Origin: an uncultured Paracoccaceae bacterium
GTDB lineage: Bacteria > Pseudomonadota > Alphaproteobacteria > Rhodobacterales > Rhodobacteraceae
Assembly (NCBI GenBank): GCA_943787785.1
Contig: CALSNT010000009.1
Location: 248,001-312,000, forward strand
Length of the DNA stretch: 64,000 nucleotides
Direction of reading: 5' to 3'
Position numbers and translations under genes: made by a program. The notes beneath the pieces were generated by a model. The model was not told the DNA's origin, searched no databases, and saw nothing but the letters and a program-made list of their open reading frames with translations. Positions 18,648-27,080 of the stretch are shown piece after piece; the stretch's first letter is position 1, and each line of letters begins with the position of its first letter.

Positions 18648-19026
18648 CGCTGAACCCGTGCATCCGGCGCGACCATTGGAAGGCGATCATGCCGCCCTTC
18701 ATCCGGGGCAGCAGGAAAAGGGATAAGGCAACGCAGCCGACCGTGAAGGTGCTGGCCAGGACCAGCGGTTCAGGCCGAAAGGTCGTGAAAGCCAAATGGA
18801 TCAGCGGGGCCATCAGATGCCCGACCACCACGATGGTCAGATAGGCGGGCCCATCATCGGCACGGTGATGGTGGAACGGTTGGTCGCAATTTGCACAGGC
18901 GTCGTTGACCTTCAGGTAGCCGCTCAGCAATCGTCCCTCGCCGCAATTTGGGCAACGCCGCCGCCAGCCGCGCAGCAGGGCCGGGCGCAGGGGGCGATCT
19001 TCGGAGTGTATGTCGGTGGCGGTCAT
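18640..19026 (-). CDS. DUF983 domain-containing membrane protein
   Basis: A 128-residue protein. Two CXXC pairs near the N-terminus (RRCPNCGEGRL and DACANCDQPF) form a likely zinc ribbon, and two membrane helices follow (residues about 60-80 and 88-108). This is the full DUF983 pattern; the family is widespread in alphaproteobacteria and has no established function. It is the first gene of a two-gene unit with the NUDIX hydrolase and divergent from the EF-hand gene. Confidence 0.85.
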   Translation of the reverse strand: MTATDIHSEDRPLRPALLRGWRRRCPNCGEGRLLSGYLKVNDACANCDQPFHHHRADDGPAYLTIVVVGHLMAPLIHLAFTTFRPEPLVLASTFTVGCVALSLFLLPRMKGGMIAFQWSRRMHGFSGG

Positions 19027-19210
19027 GGTTCTCAGATACGCTTCAAAAGCCTGAAATCAAAGACCCGGCATCCGCCCGCGTCGCCGTGTCGCAATTTTTT
19101 TCACCGACCCGCGACGGAAATCCCGCGCTGTCCCGTTTAGCTTCATGAACGCGGCGCAATGAGGCAACCGCGTCGGGCAACTTTGCCAGTCACGAAACGG
19201 AGTACCAGTA

Positions 19211-19741
19211 ATGAAAACCAAGACCATAACACTGACCGCCCTTGCCGCTACTGTCGCGCTGGGTGCAATGGCACCAACCCTTGCCGACGCCCGTCAGGGG
19301 CGCGGGCAGGATATCTCTTTCGAGCAGTTCGACCAAAATGGCGACGGCGTTCTGTCGGTTGCGGACATCGAAGCCGCAAGGGCTGAGCGCTTCGCGATGA
19401 TCGATGCAGACGGTAATGGATCGCTGTCGCCGGAAGAATTCGCCAATCAGCGAGGTGCCGCACGGGCGGCGCGTGCTGGTGATCGGGTCGAAGAGTTGGA
19501 CCAGAACGGTGACGGGCTTTTGAGCGCCGAGGAAATGGCCAGTGCCGAGCCGGGTGAGCGGCGCGGAATGCGCAAAGGGCGTCGCGGTGGCGGCGATCCG
19601 ATGCAGCGCCTTGTACGTCTGATCGAGCGGTTCGACACCGACGGAGACTCGGCCCTGAGCGAGGCGGAATTCGACACCGCCAAGGCCCATATGCTGGAGC
19701 GGCATGGCGACAAGCGTGGTGGTCGCCGCGGCGACAGGTAA
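19211..19741 (+). CDS. Secreted EF-hand calcium-binding protein
   Basis: This 176-residue protein has a Sec signal peptide (MKTKTITLTALAATVALGAM, cleavage near ADA, about residue 27) and four EF-hand loops: DQNGDGVLSVAD (41-52), DADGNGSLSPEE (65-76), DQNGDGLLSAEE (97-108) and DTDGDSALSEAE (142-153). The first three keep all canonical Ca2+ ligands; the fourth has Ala at position 8 but is otherwise good. Basic Arg/Gly-rich stretches follow loops 2 and 3. It should be a periplasmic calcium-binding protein. It is followed by an ECF sigma gene and may be a target or sensor of that system. Confidence 0.88.
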   Translation: MKTKTITLTALAATVALGAMAPTLADARQGRGQDISFEQFDQNGDGVLSVADIEAARAERFAMIDADGNGSLSPEEFANQRGAARAARAGDRVEELDQNGDGLLSAEEMASAEPGERRGMRKGRRGGGDPMQRLVRLIERFDTDGDSALSEAEFDTAKAHMLERHGDKRGGRRGDR

Positions 19742-19821
19742 AGCAGGTCAGTGGCAGGGTTGCGTCATGGTCGCCCTGCCACCACCATGCAACGGGACGG
19801 AAAGCAGGATCGCCCAGCTAG

Positions 19822-20412
19822 ATGACACTCCGCACTGCCGAGGATGCGCCCGCCGCGACGGACGAGGTTCTGCTTGCCGCCTATGGCGCAGGCGATGCAC
19901 GCGCGGCGCGAGCCCTGGCGGACCGGCTGTTGCCACGCGTATTGGGTTTCGCGACCCGGATGCTAGGCGGGGACCGTTCCGAAGCCGAAGATGTTGCTCA
20001 AGAAGCGATGTTGCGGTTGTGGCGGATCGCGCCGGAATGGCGCGTCGGAGAGGCGAAAGTCTCGACCTGGCTTTACCGGGTGACAAGCAATCTCTGCACC
20101 GATCGGCTGCGAAAGTCGGGCCGGTCGCGCCCCCTGGACGATGCGGGCGAGCCGGAGGATCCGACGCCGGGTGTGGTTGCAGCACTGGAGGCCGGGGACC
20201 GGGCGCGGGCCTTGCAGGAAGCGCTGAGCGCCTTGCCGGATCGCCAACGGCAAGCGGTGGTAATGCGCCATCTCGACGGGTGTTCGAACCCGGAGATTGC
20301 GCAGGCGATGGACATGAGCGTCGAGGCGGTGGAAAGTCTGACCGCCCGTGGCAAACGCGCGTTGGCGGCTCAACTGGCGGGGCGACGTGCAGAACTGGGG
20401 TATGAGGAATGA
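19822..20412 (+). CDS. ECF RNA polymerase sigma factor
   Basis: A 196-residue group 4 sigma factor. Region 2 (GFATRMLGGDRSEAEDVAQE, LRLWRIAPEW, STWLYRVTSNLCTDRLR) and region 4 (ALSALPDRQRQAVVMRHLDG, NPEIAQAMDMSVEAVESLTA) are both complete. The stop overlaps the next gene by 4 bp, the usual arrangement for an ECF sigma with its anti-sigma. With the EF-hand gene upstream and a periplasmic sensor downstream, it probably controls an envelope response to metal or calcium. Confidence 0.93.
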   Translation: MTLRTAEDAPAATDEVLLAAYGAGDARAARALADRLLPRVLGFATRMLGGDRSEAEDVAQEAMLRLWRIAPEWRVGEAKVSTWLYRVTSNLCTDRLRKSGRSRPLDDAGEPEDPTPGVVAALEAGDRARALQEALSALPDRQRQAVVMRHLDGCSNPEIAQAMDMSVEAVESLTARGKRALAAQLAGRRAELGYEE

Positions 20413-20798
20413 GCGGATCAGATAAGCACACCGGGGCCAACCTGCCCGACGTCGAACTGGAGGCGTTCTTTGACGCTGGCCGCGCGGAAGCTGCAACGCC
20501 GGACGCAACACTGATGGCGCGGGTGATGGCCGATGCGGCCGAGGTTGCGGATCGTCGCGCGTTGTTTGACGGTCGGACGCGGCAGGCCCGAGAGGGCTGG
20601 TTCGCATCGGCGCTGGCAGCGGTGGGCGGCTGGCCTGCGGCGGCGGCGCTGGCTTCGGTTGCGGCAGCAGGCGTCTGGATCGGTACGGTCGTGCCTGACA
20701 CAGTCGGGTCGCTGGCATTTGGTTGGGCAGAGACGACGACGGAGTATGATTATGTCGAGTTGCTGCCGGGCCTCGATCTTCTGGAAGCTGAGGGCTGA
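20409..20798 (+). CDS. Putative single-span anti-sigma factor
   Basis: A 129-residue protein whose start overlaps the sigma stop by 4 bp. An acidic cytoplasmic N-terminal part (residues 1-70, with DVELEAFFDAGRAEAATPDA) precedes one membrane helix (about 74-98, WPAAAALASVAAAGVWIGTV) and a short acidic periplasmic tail. No zinc-binding HXXXCXXC motif is visible, so it is not a ZAS-type anti-sigma. The function is inferred from topology and position only. Confidence 0.6.
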   Translation: MSGSDKHTGANLPDVELEAFFDAGRAEAATPDATLMARVMADAAEVADRRALFDGRTRQAREGWFASALAAVGGWPAAAALASVAAAGVWIGTVVPDTVGSLAFGWAETTTEYDYVELLPGLDLLEAEG

Positions 20799-20801
20799 AC
20801 G

Positions 20802-21326
20802 ATGACGCAGAATGAAGACAGTTCTGCACGCCGCTGGACAAGGGGGCGCATCACGCTGGCGATCTCGCTAGCGCTGAACCTGTTGGTCGTCGGGGTCGTA
20901 GCAGGGGCGCTGTTGTCGGGTGGAGGGCCGGGACGTTATTCGGCCAATGACCCGGATAGTCGTCGCGGACCACTGCGCGAGATTGGCAACGCGCCCTTCG
21001 TGCGTGCGTTAGAGCCTGCGGACCGGCAGGCGCTGCTGCGGGCATTGCGCGATGACGGCGGCACCCTGCGCGAGAACCGTGCCGAGCTACGCCGCCGGTT
21101 TCAGGCGCTGGTCGCGGCGCTGCGGGCTGATCCTTTCGATGCCGATGCCATGCAGGTGTTGTTCGATGACCAGCGCGAGGCGGCTTCGACACATCAGCGC
21201 ACGGGTGAGCGATTCATCCTCGAACGACTGTCCGCGATGAGCGCCGAGCAGCGCATAGCGTATGCCGACCGGCTGGACGCGGCACTGAAGCGCGGGCGGC
21301 GACCACGCAGGGATGGTGACAGGTAG
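20802..21326 (+). CDS. Periplasmic heavy-metal-sensor-like protein
   Basis: A 174-residue protein with one N-terminal membrane anchor (about 18-40, ITLAISLALNLLVVGVVAGA) and a periplasmic helical hairpin domain with many Arg and Glu residues (ALEPADRQALLRALRDDGG, LRENRAELRRRFQALVAALR). This is the plan of the Metal_resist/CnrR-type family, which senses metals or envelope stress and works with ECF sigma factors. It is the last gene of the cluster, 3 bp after the anti-sigma-like gene. It contains no cysteine and few histidines, so metal binding is uncertain. Confidence 0.72.
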   Translation: MTQNEDSSARRWTRGRITLAISLALNLLVVGVVAGALLSGGGPGRYSANDPDSRRGPLREIGNAPFVRALEPADRQALLRALRDDGGTLRENRAELRRRFQALVAALRADPFDADAMQVLFDDQREAASTHQRTGERFILERLSAMSAEQRIAYADRLDAALKRGRRPRRDGDR

Positions 21327-21475
21327 GGCTCCTTTTTGCCCGATGCGGACTCGTCAAAAGCATGTGTTCAAGCCGGGTGGGTGACTGTCTGCGGCGAGGC
21401 GCTTCGACGATAGTTTGAGGCGATCTATCGTGCAGCGTCAACTCTGGCTTATGTGGGTTGCAGAACCTAGCAGAA

Positions 21476-21512
21476 GCGCCTGCCCGGGGGGCAGACAGGC
21501 GCTCGCCCGGCG
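21476..21512. repeat. Palindromic dispersed repeat, family B copy 2
   Basis: GCGCCTG (21476-21482) pairs with CAGGCGC (21496-21502). The core TGCCCGGGGGGCAGACAGGC continuing to GCTCGCCCG is the same as copy 1 apart from one base. It lies in the 265 bp gap between convergent genes (sensor protein and MFS transporter); I see nothing else in that gap. Confidence 0.65.
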
Positions 21513-21591
21513 CCTTTCAGGCTTGATTCCGGGCGGGATGGCACCCGCTTCGAATTGCAGCTTCAGGCAAAGATCGAAAACCGAACGCCCA

Positions 21592-22812
21592 TCACTCCAC
21601 CCGCCGTGCCAGCCACCAAAGCGCTCCGCCTGCAAGCGCCAGAAACGGCACCATCGCGTAGTTGACCGAGTGCCAGCCCTGCACGACGTCACCGCCGACG
21701 CAGTTCATCAGCCCGCCGGACGACAGCGAAGCCAGCGTCACAAAGCCGAAAACGATCATGTCGTTCATGCCTTGAACCCGGCCCCGCTCGTGCGGCTCAT
21801 GCGCACCCGCCAGCATGGAGGTCCCGCCGATGAAGCCGAAATTCCAGCCGACGCCCAGAAGGATCAGCGCAACGAAGAAATTGCCCAGTGTGATGCCTTG
21901 CAGCGCAACCAGCCCGGCAGCTGCGAGGCAGACCAGACCCACCGCAATGATCCTCGGCGCGCCAAAGCGGGTGATCAGGTGCCCGGTCACGAAACTGGGT
22001 GCAAACATCGCCAGCACATGGGCCGACACGATGTCGTTGGCATTGTTTTTGGTGAATCCGCATCCGACCACGGCCAGCGGCGTCGAGGTCATCACCAGGT
22101 TCATCAATGAATAGGCAACCATGGCGCAGATCACCGCAACGATGATACGGGGTGTGCGCAAAAGCTCAGGAATCGAGCGCACCCGCGCCGCCGTCCCTTG
22201 TGCTGCCTTGGCCACTTTGCCGGGCAGATCGAGCGCGAAGAACAGGAACATGCCGACGATGTTGAGAACGGCAATTGCCAGGTAGGTCCCGACGAATGGG
22301 ATCACATAGGCGTCCTGGACCAGCTTGTTGAGCTGCGGGCCGATGACGGCACTCAGCAGTCCGCCCGCCATGACATAGGAAATTGCCTTGGGGCGGAAGC
22401 TGTCCGACGCCAGATCAGTCGCGGCGAACCGGTAAAACCCCTGCGCCGACATATAGATGCCGGTCAGATAGCTGCCTGCAAGCAACAACGCGAAGGATCC
22501 GATCCACAAACCATAGGCGGCCACCAGCGCCCCGGCTGCGCCACCGAACGCCCCGATGAAAAACCCCAACCGTCGTCCGCGCCGCTGCATCAGTGGGCTG
22601 AGCCAGGGTGCCGTCGTCATCGACCCGAATACGATAAGCGAGATCGGCAGGGTCGCCAGACACGGGTTGGTCGCCAGATAGTTGCCGGCCAACCCTCCGG
22701 CGACGAACGTCATCGGCATCTGACTGCCAAGAATCGCCTGTGCGGCGACCAGAACAGCTACATTGCGCCGCGCACGGGCGTCGGTATCGGGCAGGGCAAC
22801 GGCGTCGGTCAT
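21592..22812 (-). CDS. Major facilitator superfamily transporter
   Basis: A 406-residue protein with about twelve membrane helices and MFS features: the helix 2-3 loop PLMQRRGRRLGFFIGAFGG and a second-half equivalent GHLITRFGAPRIIAVGLV. It is an inner-membrane transporter of unknown substrate. It lies 41 bp downstream of cobB on the same strand, so it may be read with the cobalamin operon, but nothing in the protein points to cobalt or corrinoid transport. Confidence 0.83.
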   Translation of the reverse strand: MTDAVALPDTDARARRNVAVLVAAQAILGSQMPMTFVAGGLAGNYLATNPCLATLPISLIVFGSMTTAPWLSPLMQRRGRRLGFFIGAFGGAAGALVAAYGLWIGSFALLLAGSYLTGIYMSAQGFYRFAATDLASDSFRPKAISYVMAGGLLSAVIGPQLNKLVQDAYVIPFVGTYLAIAVLNIVGMFLFFALDLPGKVAKAAQGTAARVRSIPELLRTPRIIVAVICAMVAYSLMNLVMTSTPLAVVGCGFTKNNANDIVSAHVLAMFAPSFVTGHLITRFGAPRIIAVGLVCLAAAGLVALQGITLGNFFVALILLGVGWNFGFIGGTSMLAGAHEPHERGRVQGMNDMIVFGFVTLASLSSGGLMNCVGGDVVQGWHSVNYAMVPFLALAGGALWWLARRVE

Positions 22813-22853
22813 GGGGACTGCCTACGCCGGGTTTTAGGCGGCGTCCAGCACAC

Positions 22854-24152
22854 TCAGCACACGTCTATAATATGGGCGAACGAGCCCGAGACGTTGCCGT
22901 TGACCAACCCCATGGGCGGCAAGGCGATGCCTTCGGCGTCCTCGGCTTGCCACAGAGGTTCGCCCTCGGCGCGCAGGGTGGTGGCATAGTGGAACTCATG
23001 CGCCGTGAACTGCCCGACGACGCCAATATCGCGTGCCTTTTGGCCGTCGTAGCCGCGCAGGCGACGATACCCCAGGTGCAGGCGGCGCTCGGCGAAGCTG
23101 GTCTCGAGCGGTAGCAGACCGGCCATATTGTGACGGGTTCCGTCAGCATCGGTCAGAGTCTCGCCGAGAACCATATAGCCGCCGCATTCACCATAGATTT
23201 CTGTGGTCTGTGCGGCGTTTCGCAAGCTGTCTATGAAGGTTTCATTGGCGGCGAGTTGCGCGGCGTGCAGCTCTGGATAGCCGCCGGGCAGAAAGATGCG
23301 GTCAGCCTCTGGCACCGGCTCATCCGCAAGCGGCGAAAAGAAGCGCAGATCGGCACCGGTGTGTTTCCACGTTGCCAGCTGATGCGGATAGGCGAAGCCG
23401 AAGGCTTGATCCCGCGCGACAGCGATGGCTCGGGTTGAAATGTTACGAGTCTTGTTGTGATTGAAGGCGCTGGCGCCTTCGAAGTCACCGGCAAGGGACT
23501 GCAGCGCATCGAGGTCCAGATGCGACTCCACCAATGCCGCTGCGCCATCCAGAAATGCACCAAGATCGCCATGCTCGCCCGCCTGCACCAGCCCAAGATG
23601 GCGCGACGGCAGCGTCAGGGCGTCATCGCGGGGGATCGCACCCAGAACCGGCACGCCAAGTGGGGCAAGCGCGGCGCGCAGCATCGCACCGTGTCGCGGG
23701 CTGCCAACGCGGTTCAGGATCACGCCAGCGACGCGCACGGTCGGGTCATGACCCACGAACCCGGCGACCAGCGGTGCGACCGATTGTGCCATCCGCGCCG
23801 CGTCCACCACCAGCACCACGGGCAGGCCCAGAATGCGGGCCAGATCCGCCGTTGCGCTGCGACCATCGGGCGGCGCACCATCGAACAGACCCATCGCGCC
23901 TTCTATCACCAGTAAATCCTTGGTGGCGGCATAGGAGCGGATGCGTTCCAGGCGCATCGCCCAGGCGTCGAGGTTGTAGCAAGGCGCGCCACAGGCGGCT
24001 TCGTGAAACTTCGGGTCGATATAATCAGGGCCGGATTTCGCGCCGCGCACCGGGACACCGCGCTGCGACAGGGCGCGCAGCAGCCCGAGTGTCACCGTGG
24101 TCTTGCCGCTGCCCGACGCGGGCGCGGCCAGGATCAGCCCGCGCCCCTTCAC
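22854..24152 (-). CDS. cobB: Hydrogenobyrinic acid a,c-diamide synthase
   Basis: CobB/CbiA uses glutamine and ATP to amidate the a and c carboxylates of the corrin ring. The 432-residue protein starts GLILAAPASGSGKTTVTLGL (P-loop) from a GTG at 24152 that overlaps the cobA stop by 4 bp. The C-terminal glutaminase domain has YGECGGYMVLGE with the nucleophilic Cys. The motif KSGPDYIDPKFHEAACGAP is diagnostic. It is the last cobalamin gene of the operon. Confidence 0.94.
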   Translation of the reverse strand: MKGRGLILAAPASGSGKTTVTLGLLRALSQRGVPVRGAKSGPDYIDPKFHEAACGAPCYNLDAWAMRLERIRSYAATKDLLVIEGAMGLFDGAPPDGRSATADLARILGLPVVLVVDAARMAQSVAPLVAGFVGHDPTVRVAGVILNRVGSPRHGAMLRAALAPLGVPVLGAIPRDDALTLPSRHLGLVQAGEHGDLGAFLDGAAALVESHLDLDALQSLAGDFEGASAFNHNKTRNISTRAIAVARDQAFGFAYPHQLATWKHTGADLRFFSPLADEPVPEADRIFLPGGYPELHAAQLAANETFIDSLRNAAQTTEIYGECGGYMVLGETLTDADGTRHNMAGLLPLETSFAERRLHLGYRRLRGYDGQKARDIGVVGQFTAHEFHYATTLRAEGEPLWQAEDAEGIALPPMGLVNGNVSGSFAHIIDVC

Positions 24153-24997
24153 GCGCTTTCGGCAGGCCGCCCCCGGCCCAACGGATCGGTGTTGCGCGGC
24201 GCTTCGCCCATCGCCATCGCCTGCCAGTCCAGCGCCTGACGCATCAGGACAGACCGCCCGACACAGATGATTGCGGGGGGTTCCAGCGTGCTGGCCGCCA
24301 AGTCGGCGACTAGCGCGCCCAGCGTCGTTTCCAGCACCTGCTGATCGGCTGTGGTGGCCGAGGTGACGACCGCCACCGGCTCATCCGCCGCGCGGCCAGC
24401 ATCTAGCAAGGCGCTGGCAATGACCTCGGCGTGTTTCATGCCCATGTAGATCACCAGAACCTGCGATCCGTCCGAGATTGCCTGCCAGTTCAGGCTGCCC
24501 GGCGTTTGGCCTGACTGATCGTGGCCGGTGACGAATGTGACCGACTGGTTCACGTCGCGGTGGGTGACCGGAATGCCGGCGTAAGCCAGCCCGCCGATCC
24601 CTGCACTGATGCCGGGAATGATGCGGATTGGAATGCCATGTTGAACCAGCGTCTGCGCCTCTTCTCCACCACGGCCAAATACGAACGGATCGCCACCCTT
24701 GAGGCGCAGCACCCGTCGCCCGCCGCGGGCCAGATCTACCAGCTGTAGGCTGATATCGCGTTGCTTCGCACTCGGCTTGCCGCCGCGTTTTCCCGCATAG
24801 ATGTGCTCGGCCTCTGGGGCTAAAGTCAGGATCGTGGGATCGACCAGCGCGTCGTAGACAACTACATCTGCCTGCCTGAGTGCATTCAGTGCGTGCAGCG
24901 TCAATAAGCCCGGATCGCCCGGACCAGCGCCACACAGCCAGACCCAGCCGGGCTCTAGCCGGGGCCAGCTTAACGGGGGGAGATCGGGCGCAGTCAT
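24149..24997 (-). CDS. cobA: Uroporphyrinogen-III C-methyltransferase
   Basis: A SUMT enzyme that methylates uroporphyrinogen III at C2 and C7 to precorrin-2, the entry to the corrin pathway. The 282-residue protein contains WLCGAGPGDPGLLTLHALNA, VVYDALVDPTIL, RLKGGDPFVFGRGGEEAQ and GIPVTHRDVNQSVTFVTGHD, all characteristic. It is a stand-alone SUMT with no CysG oxidase/ferrochelatase part. It lies 51 bp after the esterase gene and overlaps cobB. Confidence 0.95.
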   Translation of the reverse strand: MTAPDLPPLSWPRLEPGWVWLCGAGPGDPGLLTLHALNALRQADVVVYDALVDPTILTLAPEAEHIYAGKRGGKPSAKQRDISLQLVDLARGGRRVLRLKGGDPFVFGRGGEEAQTLVQHGIPIRIIPGISAGIGGLAYAGIPVTHRDVNQSVTFVTGHDQSGQTPGSLNWQAISDGSQVLVIYMGMKHAEVIASALLDAGRAADEPVAVVTSATTADQQVLETTLGALVADLAASTLEPPAIICVGRSVLMRQALDWQAMAMGEAPRNTDPLGRGRPAESA

Positions 24998-25048
24998 AGG
25001 CCGCTTATGGCGTGGAGCGGCACGGTTGGAAAGGCGGAGTGCGACGCC

Positions 25049-25717
25049 TTAGTCGTCGCTTTCGCCCTCCAGCCCCAGCTTATCGCGCATGAAGGCCAGC
25101 GCGACGGACAGGCCATCGGGCGCGATGCCATGCTCGGTCCCCTTCATGATATGAGCGAAGACTTCGAAACCGGCGGCGGTCAGCGCATTAGCGGCGGCAG
25201 GCAAAGAGTCTGGCGATACCACTGGATCCTGATCGCCGTGCAGCAGAAGGATAGGTGGGCGGCTGACGACCTCGTCCTCAAGCCGCTCCGGGGCCAGCAG
25301 GCGGCCGGAAAACCCGACCACCCCGGCGACGGGATCGGCGCGGCGCGCTGCGACCTGCAGCGACATCATCGTGCCTTGGGAAAACCCCAGCAGAATCATC
25401 CGGTCGGCGCTCAGCCCCTCAGCCACTAGCAACTGATCGAGGAACGCGTTCAGATCATCTGCTGACCGCGCGACAGCGGCCTCGGATTGTTCCTGACTGG
25501 ACCCATCCATCCACGGGATCGGAAACCATTGCAGCCCGCCGGGGTTCAGCACGGATTGTTCCGGTGCATCCGGGGCGACGAAGGCGGTGCCCGGCATGTG
25601 CGGCGCCAGCGGTGCGGCCAGCCCCATCAGGTCAGCGCCGTTCGCGCCGTAGCCATGCAGAAACACCACCAGAGCGGTTGCCGCGTCCGGCCCATGTCGT
25701 TGAAATTCTAAAGTCAC
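25049..25717 (-). CDS. Alpha/beta hydrolase, phospholipase/carboxylesterase family
   Basis: A 222-residue serine hydrolase of the carboxylesterase/thioesterase (YpfH/EstB-like) family. The nucleophile elbow is GFSQGTMMSL, the acid lies in LLHGDQDPVVSPDSL and the histidine in MKGTEHGIAPDGL. The N-terminal LVVFLHGYGANGADLMGLA forms the oxyanion region. The GTG start at 25717 overlaps the upstream glycosylase stop (GTGA), embedding it in the cobalamin operon. No link to cobalamin chemistry is known to me. Confidence 0.85.
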   Translation of the reverse strand: MTLEFQRHGPDAATALVVFLHGYGANGADLMGLAAPLAPHMPGTAFVAPDAPEQSVLNPGGLQWFPIPWMDGSSQEQSEAAVARSADDLNAFLDQLLVAEGLSADRMILLGFSQGTMMSLQVAARRADPVAGVVGFSGRLLAPERLEDEVVSRPPILLLHGDQDPVVSPDSLPAAANALTAAGFEVFAHIMKGTEHGIAPDGLSVALAFMRDKLGLEGESDD

Positions 25718-26346
25718 CTTATGCCCTCGCGCTGCTTATCGACCCGGTAGTAGGCCCACAGGATGCGCGCCGCAACTGACCGCCATGGCGACCAGCCTTC
25801 GGCCATTTCGCGCATGGCGCGTTCCGTCGGTCGTTCGGGCAGGGCGAACAGGGATTTCGCCGCTTCCTGCAAGGCCAGATCGCCGTGGGCGAATACGTCG
25901 GCGCGCCCGAGGCTAAACATCGCGTAAATCTCGGCCGTCCAGCGGCCAATTCCGGGGACGGCGATGAGGGTGGCGATCACCTCGTCAGTCGGGGCAGTAC
26001 GCAGGGAGGTATAGTTGATCCGGGCGGCGGCGAGTTCACGGGCATAACGCACCTTCTGGCGGCTGAGGCCCGCCGCGCGAAGATCGTCATCGCTTGCCGC
26101 TGCGATCTTGCGCGGTCCAGTCAGGCGAGCCGTTTTCATCTTTTTCCAGACGGCGGCGGCGGCGGCGGTCGAGATTTGCTGACTGACAATCGCGCTGAGC
26201 AATTCATCGAACCCGTCTTTGCGCAGGCGCAGCGGCAGCGGACCGGTTAGCGGCAGCGCGCGGGCGAATTCCGGACAGCGTGTGGCAAGATCGGCAGCCC
26301 CCTCGGCAACGCAGGCGTCCGATGTGATAATCCGGCCGGTCGTCAT
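25714..26346 (-). CDS. DNA-3-methyladenine glycosylase II family (AlkA-like)
   Basis: A 210-residue helix-hairpin-helix glycosylase. It has AIVSQQISTAAAAAVWKKM, the HhH element TLIAVPGIGRWTAEIYAMF and the catalytic Asp in the VFAHGDLALQEA region. It should excise alkylated bases from DNA. It lacks the N-terminal domain of E. coli AlkA, like many compact bacterial forms. Its ATG at 26346 overlaps cobK (ATGA) and its stop overlaps the esterase (GTGA), so it is translationally coupled within the cobalamin operon. Confidence 0.85.
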   Translation of the reverse strand: MTTGRIITSDACVAEGAADLATRCPEFARALPLTGPLPLRLRKDGFDELLSAIVSQQISTAAAAAVWKKMKTARLTGPRKIAAASDDDLRAAGLSRQKVRYARELAAARINYTSLRTAPTDEVIATLIAVPGIGRWTAEIYAMFSLGRADVFAHGDLALQEAAKSLFALPERPTERAMREMAEGWSPWRSVAARILWAYYRVDKQREGIR

Positions 26347-27080
26347 ACCAGTCCATCGACCCAGGCGAGCGCCTCTTCAACCGTTTCCACCTTTGGCGCA
26401 TCCGGCTGAGGCGGGCGGGCAATCATCGCGACCGGAATTTGCAGGGCGCGGGCCGCTTCCAGCTTCGTCGCAGAGGCATCGCCACCCGCGTTTTTGACCA
26501 CCAACCAGTCGACCGCCAATTGTTCGAAAAGTGCAATTTCCTGCTCTTTTGAAAACGGCGGACGCCCGATTACCCAATCCCCGTCCGGGAATGGGAATGG
26601 ACCGTCCGGCGGGTCAATCTGGCGGCACAAAAGGCGGCGGTTTTTGGCAAGTTCAGCAAACTGAGGCAGGGTTTGACGACCCGTCGCCAAGAATACATTG
26701 GTGTCTTCGGGGATGACAGCGACGACGTGCTTTTCCGAGGATACCTCGGTCCATCGATCACCATCGCCAGATTGCCATTGCAGCCGGAGAAGTTGCGAAT
26801 ATGGGAGGCCACGCGCCTGCGAAATCCGCGCGGTTCGGGCGCTGATGCGGGCTGCGAACGGGTGGGTAGCGTCAAGGATCGCATCCGGTTTGTGCTCATC
26901 CAACCAAGCCTCGAACCCCGCATCGCCACCAAATCCGCCGGTGCGGGTTTCGACAGGGAGGGATGCCGGCGCGCGGGTTGTGCCGGCCAGCGAGGCCACA
27001 ACTTCGATGTCGCCGCGACCGGCCAAAGCGGCTGCAATCCGGCGCGCCTCACCGGTGCCGGCAAGCAAAAGCAGCTTCAT
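26343..27080 (-). CDS. cobK: Precorrin-6A reductase
   Basis: CobK/CbiJ reduces the corrin macrocycle at C18-C19 with NADPH. The 245-residue protein starts MKLLLLAGTGEARRIAAALA (nucleotide site) and contains DAILDATHPFAARISARTAR and VFLATGRQTLPQFAEL, family hallmarks, ending in DWLVVKNAGGDASATKLEAA. It overlaps cbiD upstream and the AlkA-like gene downstream by 4 bp each. Confidence 0.93.
   Translation of the reverse strand: MKLLLLAGTGEARRIAAALAGRGDIEVVASLAGTTRAPASLPVETRTGGFGGDAGFEAWLDEHKPDAILDATHPFAARISARTARISQARGLPYSQLLRLQWQSGDGDRWTEVSSEKHVVAVIPEDTNVFLATGRQTLPQFAELAKNRRLLCRQIDPPDGPFPFPDGDWVIGRPPFSKEQEIALFEQLAVDWLVVKNAGGDASATKLEAARALQIPVAMIARPPQPDAPKVETVEEALAWVDGLV

Noticed and set aside
19111-19145. 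ECF promoter (GGAAAT ... CGTTTA) before the EF-hand gene
   Set aside because: The motif pair at 19116 and 19134 has shorter spacing than usual for ECF promoters, and similar pairs occur by chance; not strong enough to list.
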